Shown here: piece by piece, positions 42,857 through 51,768 of the stretch
Position numbering within the stretch: the first letter of the stretch is position 1
Layout of the letters: each line of letters begins with the position of its first letter
DNA from: Psychroserpens sp. Hel_I_66
Lineage (GTDB): Bacteria > Bacteroidota > Bacteroidia > Flavobacteriales > Flavobacteriaceae
NCBI RefSeq assembly: GCF_000799465.1
Contig: NZ_JUGU01000001.1
Coordinates: 3,306,501 to 3,370,500, forward strand
Direction: 5' to 3'
DNA: 64,000 nt
Notes under the pieces: model-generated
Told to the model about the DNA's origin: nothing
The model's input: only the letters and a program-made list of their open reading frames with translations
The model's database searches: none
Translations under genes and position numbers: made by a program

Positions 42857-42894
42857 ATAACTAAAAAATTAGTTTAAACTAATTTTTTAGTTAT
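42857..42894. promoter_or_regulatory. Perfect 38-bp palindromic operator of the BlaI-like operon
   Basis: Bases 42857-42875 are the exact reverse complement of 42876-42894. Each half is itself near-palindromic (AACTAA-N4-TTAGTT), giving two adjacent dyads suited to two dimers of a BlaI/MecI-type repressor. The right end overlaps the -7 box at 42892, so binding would block transcription. Confidence 0.8.
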
Positions 42895-42899
42895 ATTTG
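42892..42899 (+). promoter_or_regulatory. -7 element of the blaI-like operon
   Basis: TATATTTG, 25 bp before the ATG and overlapping the operator palindrome by three bases. Confidence 0.6.
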
Positions 42900-42924
42900 T
42901 TTATCAGAAAATGAAAACGAAATC

Positions 42925-43287
42925 ATGAAACAACTCACAAAAGCTGAAGAAGAGATCATGCAAGTCCTCTGGCAATTAGAAAAAGCCAATGTAAAAGACG
43001 TTATCAATCAACTTCCAGAACCAAAACCTGCATACAACACCGTATCTACGATTATTAGAATTCTTGAAAATAAAGGGTTTGTAGATTATAAAAAGCAAGG
43101 TAAGGGGCACATCTATTTTCCGCTTCTCAAAAAGCAAGAGTATAGTAACCAATCTATTAATAATTTAGTAGACAACTATTTTCAAGGTTCTTTTAAAAGC
43201 ATGGTGTCTTTTTTTGTCAAGAAAAATGATGTCGATTTAAAAGATATGGAAGCGATTTTAAAGGAAATTAACAAAACAAACCAATAA
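42925..43287 (+). CDS. BlaI/MecI/CopY family transcriptional repressor
   Basis: 120 residues. Winged HTH KQLTKAEEEIMQVLWQLEKANVKDVINQLPEPKPAYNTVSTIIRILENKGFVDYKKQGKGHIYFPL is diagnostic. The C-terminal helices mediate dimerisation and contain the protease-sensitive region in relatives. It is encoded 2 bp before its presumed M56 protease sensor and behind a perfect palindromic operator, so it probably represses its own operon. No beta-lactamase gene is nearby. Confidence 0.93.
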   Translation: MKQLTKAEEEIMQVLWQLEKANVKDVINQLPEPKPAYNTVSTIIRILENKGFVDYKKQGKGHIYFPLLKKQEYSNQSINNLVDNYFQGSFKSMVSFFVKKNDVDLKDMEAILKEINKTNQ

Positions 43288-43288
43288 C

Positions 43289-45604
43289 ATGTTACACTAT
43301 ATCATACAAGTCGTTGCGTTTCAATTACTGTTTTTAATTATCTATGATTTGTTTCTGCGAAAGGAAACTTTTTTCACCCTCAATCGTATCTATCTGTTAA
43401 GTACATCCATATTATCGTTGGTGATTCCCTTTGTCAAAATAGAGCGCATAAAAGAAGTAGTACCCAAAGATTTTGTAATTAGCCTACCAGAAGTTCTCAT
43501 TGGTGACACCACAAAGCCAGCAAGCGCAATTGATCCTACCACTACTTTAGAAGCAGGCATCAATATTGGGCCACAACCAGTTTCTATTTGGAATATCATA
43601 TTAATATCTGGGATGTGTGTTGCTGCCTTGATTTTAGTCTATAAAATCATTAAACTATTCTTGTTGGTGTCTAAAAATCCAAAATATCGAAATGGAAAAG
43701 TGTTGATTATCTCTTTATTGAATAGCACAAAAGCCTTTTCATTTTTTAACTACATCTTTTTAGGAAATCGTTTGACTGCAAAAGAAAGTACGTCAATTTT
43801 AGAACATGAAATGGTACATATCAAACAAAATCACTCATTAGATCTTTTGTTTTTTGAACTATCCCGTATCGTCTTCTGGTTCAATCCATTGGTTTACATC
43901 TATCAAAATAGAATTGCAACAGTTCACGAATATATAGCAGATGCCAAAGCAGTAAAAGGAAAAAATAAGGCAGACTATTACGATAATTTACTAATCCAGG
44001 TCTTTGAGACCCAACAATTCTCATTTGTCAATCCATTTTTTAAAAAATCATTAATCAAAAAACGAATCGTTATGTTAAGCAAATCAAAATCAAAACAAAT
44101 CAATTTGGTCAAATATGCATTACTCATCCCAATGGTATTTACAATGCTCATTTATACATCCTCTTATGCTCAAGATAAAATTACGACTTCTTCGGAAATT
44201 GAAAACCAAGACACTCAGGAGTTGACAGATGAGGAGCTAAAACAAAAACTCTATGAGGAATTAGTAGAAATGGAGAAAGACGGTAAATCGTCTATTGAAA
44301 TTAAGAATTTCATTATGAACAATGACACTCATAAATACCTTAAGTCTAGAATAGAATATTATAAACTTGGAGTTTATATGACATACATGCTAGAATCTGC
44401 AAAAAAAAGAAATTCTGAAAATTCGTCCTCTAGCGAAAACTTTGCTGAACTTGAAAACTCACTATCTAATCAAAGAACTTATAAAGAGTACGTTGAATGG
44501 AAAAAAACCGATGAAGCCAAATCAAGTTGGGAAAATAAAAATATTGATGGAGTTTTAAAACTATTTGTTGAGGACTTAAACAATCTAACTTCCGAAGAAA
44601 GGAAAAAAAGAGCAGAGAAGTTAGAGTTGCTAAATACCAACGATTTTTATCACAAGCTCATTGTATCAGATTATTATGATTCAAATGTTTTTGACTTCGG
44701 AAAAGAAAAAAACACTTTTAAATTCAATACTAATGATGACATAGAAATCATCGAAGTTGACGAAAATATTGAAGTCCCATTCGCAATAATCGAAGAAACA
44801 CCAACCTTCACCTTCTGCGAATCTCTAGAAACAAACCAAGAGCGAAAAGAATGTATGAGTGACAACATCTCAAAACATGTTGCTACAAACTTTAATACCA
44901 AACTAGCAGATAGTCTAGGTTTGACAGGTCGCCAACGTATAAACGTTGTTTTTAAAATCGATAAACAAGGAGATATTATCGATGTCAAATCTAGAGCATC
45001 ACACCCTGCCCTAGAAGAAGAAGCCATTAGAGTTATTAAAACCTTACCTCAATTAGTTCCAGGAAAACAAAAAGGAAAAGCAGTTGTAGTGCCTTATAGC
45101 TTACCAATTATTTTTCAAGTTAAGGCAGATAATACAAATGCCTCTGAAAACACAAATCTAAATGATATTATAAAATCGTTAAAAGAGTCTCTTGCGAATT
45201 CAGTAAATAGTCAAGTAAAAAAAATACTTTTTAGTGAAGTAGATCAAGTGCCAATGCACGAAGCATGTGCTGGCTTAACTAGTAACGAAGATCAAAAAAA
45301 GTGTATCTCAAACGAGATTTCAATGTTTGTCAATAAAAATTTTAATCTAGACCTCGCTTCAAAATTAGGTTTGAAAGGAAGACAACAAATTAGTGCATTG
45401 TTTGCTATTAATAAAAATGGTGAAACTCAAGATATTAAAGTTAGGGCTCCACACCCAGAATTAGAGAAAGAAACTGAAAGGGTTATTAAAGCATTACCAC
45501 AGTTTATACCAGGTATGCATAATGGTAAATCTGTAACCGTGATGTATAGCCTGCCAATACTATTTCAAGTAGCAGACGATACTAAAGACAACAAGAAAAA
45601 TTGA
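43289..45604 (+). CDS. BlaR1-like M56 metalloprotease with two TonB-like C-terminal domains
   Basis: 771 residues. N-terminal membrane helices, M56 zinc-protease motif HEMVH (H173, E174, H177) and a helix near residue 275. There is no penicillin-binding sensor domain. Instead the periplasmic part has a ~200-residue charged region and two homologous TonB-C-like domains (~534-610 and ~684-761), each starting LGL.GRQ.I and ending YSLPI.FQV. The domain may sense stress or interact with TonB-dependent receptors; inference. It would cleave or inactivate the BlaI-like repressor. Contains two TTCTTCGGAA-type decamers (44188, 44590). Confidence 0.88.
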   Translation: MLHYIIQVVAFQLLFLIIYDLFLRKETFFTLNRIYLLSTSILSLVIPFVKIERIKEVVPKDFVISLPEVLIGDTTKPASAIDPTTTLEAGINIGPQPVSIWNIILISGMCVAALILVYKIIKLFLLVSKNPKYRNGKVLIISLLNSTKAFSFFNYIFLGNRLTAKESTSILEHEMVHIKQNHSLDLLFFELSRIVFWFNPLVYIYQNRIATVHEYIADAKAVKGKNKADYYDNLLIQVFETQQFSFVNPFFKKSLIKKRIVMLSKSKSKQINLVKYALLIPMVFTMLIYTSSYAQDKITTSSEIENQDTQELTDEELKQKLYEELVEMEKDGKSSIEIKNFIMNNDTHKYLKSRIEYYKLGVYMTYMLESAKKRNSENSSSSENFAELENSLSNQRTYKEYVEWKKTDEAKSSWENKNIDGVLKLFVEDLNNLTSEERKKRAEKLELLNTNDFYHKLIVSDYYDSNVFDFGKEKNTFKFNTNDDIEIIEVDENIEVPFAIIEETPTFTFCESLETNQERKECMSDNISKHVATNFNTKLADSLGLTGRQRINVVFKIDKQGDIIDVKSRASHPALEEEAIRVIKTLPQLVPGKQKGKAVVVPYSLPIIFQVKADNTNASENTNLNDIIKSLKESLANSVNSQVKKILFSEVDQVPMHEACAGLTSNEDQKKCISNEISMFVNKNFNLDLASKLGLKGRQQISALFAINKNGETQDIKVRAPHPELEKETERVIKALPQFIPGMHNGKSVTVMYSLPILFQVADDTKDNKKN

Positions 45605-46740
45605 TGAGAGCAAATTTAATAGGCATCTGTACGTTATTCTTTTTTATTTCTGAAGCTCAGCAACCCATATTGCAAAAAGCAGACAGTTTATACAACAATG
45701 GTAATTACAGCAAAGCTATTGATGTCTATAAAATCTATGATAATCAGGCTGAAGTTCATGATCAAATAGCAAAAGCTTACGTCGCAATTGGTAATTATGA
45801 AAGCGCTTTAGATTATTATAAACTAGCTGCTGAGGCTCAACCAAACAACGGATTGATTTTATATGAATACGCAAGATTGCTCTCAAAAACCAAAAAGTTT
45901 GAAGCGTCGATAGACGTGTTTAATAAGTTGATGAACATCGATTACCGTAATCCTAATTACCATTACGAAATGGGATTGGCGCTCGAGCGTATGGGAGATT
46001 CTACAGCAATAAATAGGTTTCGTTCTGCTTACGATCTTGATGACACGCACCAAAAAGCGATCTATCAAGTGGCAAAATATTATTTAAAGAAAGGCAATCA
46101 TAAACTTGTAGATCAATATACAGAAAAAGGACTGGAGAGTTACAAGGATAACATTGAACTTATTAGCCTAAAAGCGCAAAGCTATTACCACAGAGAATAT
46201 TACAAACAATCGCGTTATTGGTTTGAGAAATTAGTGGAGTTGGGAGAAACTTCAGAATTTATTCACGAAAAACTAAGCATAATCTATGATGCTTTTTCAG
46301 AATATGAACTCGCCATAGAACAACGTAAAAAAATATTGGAACTCAATCCTTACGACTCAAATTCAATGCTTTTGATTGGTAAATATTATGAAAGCCTAAA
46401 GGATTATGTTAATTCAGAAAAGTACATTAGACAAGCACTTAAATTAAAAGATGTGCCTCTAGATTACGAATACCAACTGCTTGGTAGTGTTTTGAACAGA
46501 CAAGATAAAAGCAAGGAAGCCATTGAGGCATTTCAAAAATCAATAAAGGAAAATCCCGAAAATATAATGTCAGAATTCTTCATCATTTCTACAAAAGACA
46601 AGTACTATGCAGATCTAGACATTAAGATTAAAATGTATGAAGATTTTAGAGATAAATATCCAGGAACCTTTTATTCCAAGTTTGCAGCCCAGAGAATTTC
46701 AGAATTAAAAGAAGAGAAATTTTTAAAGGCCAAAGACTAA
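45604..46740 (+). CDS. Tetratricopeptide-repeat exported protein
   Basis: 378 residues from ATG 45604, which overlaps the BlaR-like stop (TGATG); a TTG one codon upstream is the alternative. Signal peptide (ending ISEAQ) then at least eight TPR-like units (for example AKAYVAIGNYESALDYYKLAAEAQPNN, YHYEMGLALERMGDSTA, EAIEAFQKSIKENPEN). Probably a periplasmic scaffold. It is translationally coupled to the protease sensor, so it likely shares its regulation. Confidence 0.85.
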   Translation: MRANLIGICTLFFFISEAQQPILQKADSLYNNGNYSKAIDVYKIYDNQAEVHDQIAKAYVAIGNYESALDYYKLAAEAQPNNGLILYEYARLLSKTKKFEASIDVFNKLMNIDYRNPNYHYEMGLALERMGDSTAINRFRSAYDLDDTHQKAIYQVAKYYLKKGNHKLVDQYTEKGLESYKDNIELISLKAQSYYHREYYKQSRYWFEKLVELGETSEFIHEKLSIIYDAFSEYELAIEQRKKILELNPYDSNSMLLIGKYYESLKDYVNSEKYIRQALKLKDVPLDYEYQLLGSVLNRQDKSKEAIEAFQKSIKENPENIMSEFFIISTKDKYYADLDIKIKMYEDFRDKYPGTFYSKFAAQRISELKEEKFLKAKD

Positions 46741-46791
46741 AAGATTTTAATATCTAAAAAAATTGTACTTTTCGGTTTCAGTTTATTAATT

Positions 46792-47268
46792 ATGAACCGC
46801 GTACTCGCTTTTTTATTTCTAACCACGTTTTGCTCCTGTGAATTTATCGAGAAGAAGAAAGTCTATTCTAATGACATCGTTGAGGAAGAACTCCAAACCT
46901 TCAATTGGAATGATGTTGACGAGTATCCCTCTTTTGAATCCTGCGAAGCAACATTAGATAAAGCCAATAAAAAAGCCTGCTTTGAGAACACGTTGAGAGA
47001 AATTCTCAATAAAAATCTAGCAAAATATAAAATTATCGTTTCCGAAGAAATCCACGATACCATACATTTAAAAATCACGATTGATAATGATGGCGAATTT
47101 GTTGTTGATGATATCATTAGCAATGAAAAAACGCAAGCAGAAATACCAAAACTAGACAGTTTACTTCGGAAAAGTTTAGACTCACTTCCAAAAATCTACC
47201 CAGCAATTAAGAGAAGTCAGCACGTTAAAACGCAGTTTAGCTTACCTGTAATTATTAAGATTGATTAA
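46792..47268 (+). CDS. Small lipoprotein with TonB-C-like fold, related to the BlaR-like C-terminus
   Basis: 158 residues. Lipobox near C14/C16 (FLTTFCSC). The body repeats the pattern seen before each TonB-like domain of the M56 protein: SCEATLDKANKKACFENTLREILNKNL resembles its FCESLETNQERKECMSDNISKHV. A beta-rich tail ends in QFSLPVIIKID. It looks like a stand-alone copy of that domain attached to a membrane. It lies 51 bp after the TPR gene, probably in the same operon. TTCCGAAGAA at 47040. Confidence 0.7.
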   Translation: MNRVLAFLFLTTFCSCEFIEKKKVYSNDIVEEELQTFNWNDVDEYPSFESCEATLDKANKKACFENTLREILNKNLAKYKIIVSEEIHDTIHLKITIDNDGEFVVDDIISNEKTQAEIPKLDSLLRKSLDSLPKIYPAIKRSQHVKTQFSLPVIIKID

Positions 47269-47376
47269 TGATTTTTCTTCGGAAATCATAATTAATATAT
47301 AAAAGAGGGCGAGGTAAAACCACCTAAAAAAGTAGCCTTAAACAATAAGATTATAGTTTTTTTATTTAAAAAATTA

Positions 47377-48249
47377 CTATAAATTAAACTTATAACCAAT
47401 AGCGAAATCCTGTGAGAAGTTACCTTGATTGTCCAAAAACACAGCGAAGAGCTCGTTGTAAGCTAGAGTGATATAGCTGTTTTCGGTAACCCGAATATCT
47501 GCTCCAACACCAAATATGAAAGGAACATCAAACGCGGTTTGATTAAAGCTTTCGGTAGTTGGTAGACCTTCATTTTGAGTAACTACAGTTGCATCAGAAA
47601 AATTTACAGTTGCAAATTTTACATTTCCGTAGAAACTAAAAGAGGCTTTATTGATAAACCTAAAACGGTAACCAAGAGCTATTTCTGTTGTAGAATATTG
47701 TAATTCATCTTGCTCAAGTACATGTTTTACTTGTAAAAAAGCTGCATGTCTGGATATTTGACCAGCATCCAAAACTTCTAATTCACCTCCAAAAAGAGGT
47801 GTTGTGAGATTGTCTGGATTGGTTATAAATGGATTGTTTGTGAATCCGCCAAAAACACCGAGCCTAAAATGTAATTTATTACGTACCGCTGTAGATTGGT
47901 AGGACGAATCGACGCTGCCATTGTAATCATCAATAAATTCCTTGAGGCTAAAAAGGGTGAGATTTAATTTTTTAGTTGACATCGCTTCATTGGTCAACTC
48001 GTTTAAAAGTGTTTTGTATTGTTCTTGAAATTTACCGTCTACTTTAGTGTTTTTAAGTTCAGTAATTTCATTATTTTCTGTTCTTACAAAATAGCGGTAT
48101 TTGCCATCTATGATATTCCAAAGTAAATCTAATTTGCCATCTACTTCAGTTTTTAATTCTAACATTTCTCCATCAACTGTATAGGTTTCTTGAGCTTCTA
48201 AAAAACTGAAAGACAGTAAAAAACAAAATAAGCAAACAATCTTTTTCAT
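47377..48249 (-). CDS. Outer-membrane beta-barrel-like protein
   Basis: 290 residues. Signal peptide (1-19, ending FLEAQ), an N-terminal ~110 residues with a coiled look, then a barrel-like C-terminal half with alternating amphipathic strands (KLHFRLGVFGGFTNNP, STTEIALGYRFRFINKASFSFYGNVKFA, VPFIFGVGADIRVTENSYITLAYNEL) and a terminal aromatic strand QDFAIGYKFNL. No named family recognised. Probably an outer-membrane protein. Confidence 0.7.
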   Translation of the reverse strand: MKKIVCLFCFLLSFSFLEAQETYTVDGEMLELKTEVDGKLDLLWNIIDGKYRYFVRTENNEITELKNTKVDGKFQEQYKTLLNELTNEAMSTKKLNLTLFSLKEFIDDYNGSVDSSYQSTAVRNKLHFRLGVFGGFTNNPFITNPDNLTTPLFGGELEVLDAGQISRHAAFLQVKHVLEQDELQYSTTEIALGYRFRFINKASFSFYGNVKFATVNFSDATVVTQNEGLPTTESFNQTAFDVPFIFGVGADIRVTENSYITLAYNELFAVFLDNQGNFSQDFAIGYKFNL

Positions 48250-48310
48250 TTCATATATGGATTTGGATTAATGTAAATCTAACAAAAAAAATTGATAGTT
48301 TTCACAGTTA

Positions 48311-49438
48311 TTATTTCTTGTAAGTTCTGTCTTTCCATTTGTAATTTTTAAACATAGAAATGAATACTATATATACACTAAAAAAAGGATACAACAAAAA
48401 TGAAAAAAAATAGGACGATAAATACTGCTCTTGATTGAAAAACCGTGAGGCTTTAAAGATGAGTAAAAAGTCAATTAAAAACTTAATAGAAATTGTATAA
48501 ATCACCGGTTTTAGAGAAATGACGCCTAGCGCAAAAAGTAATGGTAAACCTATTAATAGCGCATTCATGAGAAGTACTAAAATACCCGTTAGTTTTGCAA
48601 ATGCACTTTTATAACGTGTTGTTTTTGAAGCCCATCTCACGCGTTGGGACTTTAAGCTCGTGAAATTTTCTTCTGCTGAGGTGGTCACAATACTGTGCGT
48701 ATTTTTCACATAATAAACACTATTGCGATCGATTTTTAAGAATTTTTCTAACAGAAAAATATCATCACCACTAGCAATATTAGAGTTGCCTTCAAAGCCT
48801 TTTGCACTCTCAAAAACAGATTTTTTATAAGCCATATTTGCACCATTACAAAGTATTGGTTTTTTTATGCCAAAACTACCAATAGTTGCACCTTGCAAAC
48901 TCAAAAAATCTAACAATTGAAATCGCCTAAAAAATGAATCAATAGTAGTATAGGTTACTGGTGCAATTAACATATTGGGTTTTTGATTTTGAATTAAATC
49001 ATCAAACGTATCCAGCCAAAATTTGGGGAGTACACAGTCAGCATCTGTGGTGACGATCCAATCGTTTTTTGAGTTTTTTATGGCTAGAGTAATGGCATCT
49101 TTTTTTGGCGATTGGCTTATCCTTTCATTGTTGATTATTTTGACGTCAAAATCTTTATGTTTTTCAATATATCTTGTAATAATTTCTGCGGAAAGATCAC
49201 CAGACTCATCATCAACAAAAATGATCTCAAATTTAGATTTTGGGTAGGTTAATTTAGAAATTGAAGACAGCAAAATCGGTAAATTAGATGCTTCATTTCT
49301 AAAAGGAATAACGATTGAAAATTTTGTTTTGGGAGCTAAATCCTGTAATTGTATTAGTGGCACTTTATCAAAACCGTAGATAAGACTTCCTATTAGCAGC
49401 ACGTACGAAACAACGATTATAAATAAAATAACAAGCAT
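48311..49438 (-). CDS. GT2 glycosyltransferase, membrane-bound
   Basis: 375 residues. N-terminal helix, then a GT2 catalytic domain (KFSIVIPFRNEASNLPILL, EIIFVDDESGD, WIVTTDADC, GDDIFLLEKFL, and QRVRWASKTTRYK as the QxxRW-like motif), then about four C-terminal helices. The topology resembles processive or lipid-linked-sugar transferases. It starts 3 bp after the stop of the LPG-synthase-like gene, so the two form an operon possibly acting on lipids or carotenoids. Confidence 0.88.
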   Translation of the reverse strand: MLVILFIIVVSYVLLIGSLIYGFDKVPLIQLQDLAPKTKFSIVIPFRNEASNLPILLSSISKLTYPKSKFEIIFVDDESGDLSAEIITRYIEKHKDFDVKIINNERISQSPKKDAITLAIKNSKNDWIVTTDADCVLPKFWLDTFDDLIQNQKPNMLIAPVTYTTIDSFFRRFQLLDFLSLQGATIGSFGIKKPILCNGANMAYKKSVFESAKGFEGNSNIASGDDIFLLEKFLKIDRNSVYYVKNTHSIVTTSAEENFTSLKSQRVRWASKTTRYKSAFAKLTGILVLLMNALLIGLPLLFALGVISLKPVIYTISIKFLIDFLLIFKASRFFNQEQYLSSYFFSFLLYPFFSVYIVFISMFKNYKWKDRTYKK

Positions 49439-49441
49439 GAG

Positions 49442-50419
49442 TTAAGTGTTGGTTTTTTGAAGTTTAAAGTTAAGCACGTAATAGCTCCCAATCATACTAG
49501 GAAGCACAAAATTAAGAATCCACATGATACTAATACAACTAAGTATAGTAAATTCATTAACGCCAACACCAACAATAGAGAATAAATATACTGCGACACT
49601 TCCTTTAATAACAACATCAAAAATGAATATCGAGGGAATGACCGAAGCCAGCAAATAGATTGAAGTAATAACTATCATAGCATCTATATAACCCAATGAA
49701 ACTCCAAAAATAGTTAAGATCACATAAAACTGAAATGAGAAAATCAAATACCTGGCAATAGAAAAAGCAAAGGCTAAAAATTGAATTTTAAGAGGCAAAT
49801 TTTTAAAAAAACTTTTCAATTTTTCTACGGAAAATCCTTTAATCTTCAACCTATTTCTATAAAGGCCTAAAACAACCAATCCCAAAACAATACAGCCAAT
49901 TATTACTATATTCAAAAATTTAAAGTAGCTAATATTCAAATCATAAATAGTTTGCATCGCAAACAAACCAATACAACCAAATAGAACCGTTACGGTCATT
50001 TGCGTCATATTGCCAACCAGGTTGAGCAGCATGATCTTCTTTCGGGATGCTTTATCATAATAGATGGCTTTTGCGCCATATTCTCCAATACGGTTTGGTG
50101 TAATTAAAGAAGCGGTCAATGATGCCAAAGATTGTTCAAGCGCATTTTTAAATGAAATAAGTTTAATATACTTCACTAATGTTTTCCATTTTAGGATTTC
50201 AAAAAACCAATTAAAAATGCTCAAAAAGACTAAAAAACTGATGGTTTTGATCGAAAAAAAACGATTTTCATTTAGATTTTGAATAAAATCCTCAAAATTT
50301 AAATTCTCATTGGTTGTTAATTTATAGTAGATAAAATAAAAAGCACCAACAACAATACTTAATTTAATAAGTACAAAAAAGAATTGTTTAGTTTTGTAAG
50401 GAAGACCTCCAAAATTCAT
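49442..50419 (-). CDS. Lysylphosphatidylglycerol synthase-like membrane protein (UPF0104)
   Basis: 325 residues from ATG 50419; a longer version from 50446 would reach toward the divergent gene and adds no conserved sequence. About eight membrane helices, with the family segment FKNALEQSLASLTASLITPNRIGEYGAKAIYYDKA (~90-125). Members are flippase-like domains, not necessarily aminoacyl transferases; this one lacks the soluble synthase part. Co-transcribed with the GT2 gene. Confidence 0.85.
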   Translation of the reverse strand: MNFGGLPYKTKQFFFVLIKLSIVVGAFYFIYYKLTTNENLNFEDFIQNLNENRFFSIKTISFLVFLSIFNWFFEILKWKTLVKYIKLISFKNALEQSLASLTASLITPNRIGEYGAKAIYYDKASRKKIMLLNLVGNMTQMTVTVLFGCIGLFAMQTIYDLNISYFKFLNIVIIGCIVLGLVVLGLYRNRLKIKGFSVEKLKSFFKNLPLKIQFLAFAFSIARYLIFSFQFYVILTIFGVSLGYIDAMIVITSIYLLASVIPSIFIFDVVIKGSVAVYLFSIVGVGVNEFTILSCISIMWILNFVLPSMIGSYYVLNFKLQKTNT

Positions 50420-50465
50420 AAATCTAACGATGTATTCTTGGCGCAAATTAAACCATTATAATGAT

Positions 50466-51098
50466 ATGAACTCAAATAATAAACTGCAAAAACTAAGTAT
50501 TCTCATAATTGCATTTGTATGTTTCTCCTATAGCTACGCACAAAAACCAACAAATCTAATCAAGGCCCAAATAGCTTTGGGTATCAATAGCCCATCACAA
50601 TCTGGCTTTGTTGAAGGTTTTCAAGCGCAATCTGTAAATTTTCCGACTGTAAATTTAGGAGTTCAATATATGTTTAAACCGCAATTGGGAGGAAAACTAG
50701 ATTTTGGTTTCAATCGGTTTTCAAGTGATGACAACTCACTTGACTTTAAAACCAACTATACAAGAATCAATGCGCAATTAGTGTACGACCCAACCGTATC
50801 GATAGGCTTTTTACCGCCTCAAATTGGTTTGGTTACCCATGCTGGACCTGGTTATTCTTTTATAAAACCTTTGGGCGAATTTGGTAATAATAAAACCTCC
50901 TACTTAAATCTAATGGCAGGTTTAGAAGTCCATTATGCGCTTAGCCAATACATGTCACTCTATACAGATGTCTCATATATTGCAGGTTTTGGTAGCGATT
51001 TTGATACAATTACAGATGGCTTTGGCTCGTTTAACGGTAATCTTTTGACCATTACCTTCGGAATCACATTTTCACTAAGCGGTTGCCAATATTGTTAA
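50466..51098 (+). CDS. Outer-membrane beta-barrel (OmpA-like barrel) protein
   Basis: 210 residues from ATG 50466 (MNSNNKLQKL..), which places a signal peptide ending SYAQ; upstream starts are less plausible. The rest is an 8-strand-type barrel: IKAQIALGINSPS, NLGVQYMFKPQLGGKLDFGFNRF, NAQLVYDPTVSIGF, VTHAGPGYSFIKP, SLYTDVSYIAGFG and a terminal LLTITFGITFSLSG. It belongs to the general porin-like family in flavobacteria. ruvC follows 3 bp later. Confidence 0.8.
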   Translation: MNSNNKLQKLSILIIAFVCFSYSYAQKPTNLIKAQIALGINSPSQSGFVEGFQAQSVNFPTVNLGVQYMFKPQLGGKLDFGFNRFSSDDNSLDFKTNYTRINAQLVYDPTVSIGFLPPQIGLVTHAGPGYSFIKPLGEFGNNKTSYLNLMAGLEVHYALSQYMSLYTDVSYIAGFGSDFDTITDGFGSFNGNLLTITFGITFSLSGCQYC

Positions 51099-51101
51099 TT
51101 G

Positions 51102-51656
51102 ATGAGCAACGAAAAAATCATATTAGGGATTGACCCAGGCACGACGATTATGGGTTTCGGACTCATAAAAGTGGTTGGGAAAAAGATGGAATTCTTGCAA
51201 CTTAATGAGCTCGATTTAAAAAAATACTCCGATCATTACTTAAAGCTAAAGCTCATTTTTGAACGTACCGTTGAGCTCATAGACACGCACCATCCAGATG
51301 AAATTGCAATTGAAGCACCTTTCTTCGGAAAAAATGTACAAAGTATGCTCAAATTAGGAAGAGCGCAAGGTGTCGCTATGGCAGCAGGATTGTCGAGAGA
51401 AGTCCCAATCACAGAGTATGCGCCAAAAAAAATAAAAATGGCAATTACAGGTAGCGGTACAGCAAGTAAAGAGCAAGTTGCCAAAATGCTTCAAAGTTTG
51501 TTAGGCTTAAAAAGCTTACCTAAAAATCTGGATTCAATGGATGGTCTCGCAGCAGCTGTTTGTCATTTCTACAACCAAGGTCGCATAGAAATTGGTAAAA
51601 GTTATACAGGCTGGAGTGCTTTTGTAAAACAGAATGAAGATCGAGTTAAAAAATAG
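51102..51656 (+). CDS. ruvC: Crossover junction endodeoxyribonuclease RuvC
   Basis: 184 residues from ATG 51102. Acidic active site: D11 in GIDPGTTIMGFG, Glu in IAIEAPFFGKN and the Asp pair in LDSMDGLAAAVCHF. It cleaves Holliday junctions during recombination. It follows the barrel gene after 3 bp, an unusual pairing that probably reflects shared transcription only. A TTCTTCGGAA copy (51321) encodes Phe-Phe-Gly here, a different frame from most copies. Confidence 0.96.
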   Translation: MSNEKIILGIDPGTTIMGFGLIKVVGKKMEFLQLNELDLKKYSDHYLKLKLIFERTVELIDTHHPDEIAIEAPFFGKNVQSMLKLGRAQGVAMAAGLSREVPITEYAPKKIKMAITGSGTASKEQVAKMLQSLLGLKSLPKNLDSMDGLAAAVCHFYNQGRIEIGKSYTGWSAFVKQNEDRVKK

Positions 51657-51768
51657 TTGATTTCTTTAATCATTACATTGCCATTTAGCATTTGATGCGG
51701 AATGTATTTTGTAAATTCTCAGAGACGATCTATTAAACACAACACTAAAAAAATAAACGTAAAAACTA

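Noticed and set aside
42925..45604. Calling the BlaI/BlaR-like pair a beta-lactam resistance system
   Set aside because: There is no penicillin-binding sensor domain and no beta-lactamase nearby.
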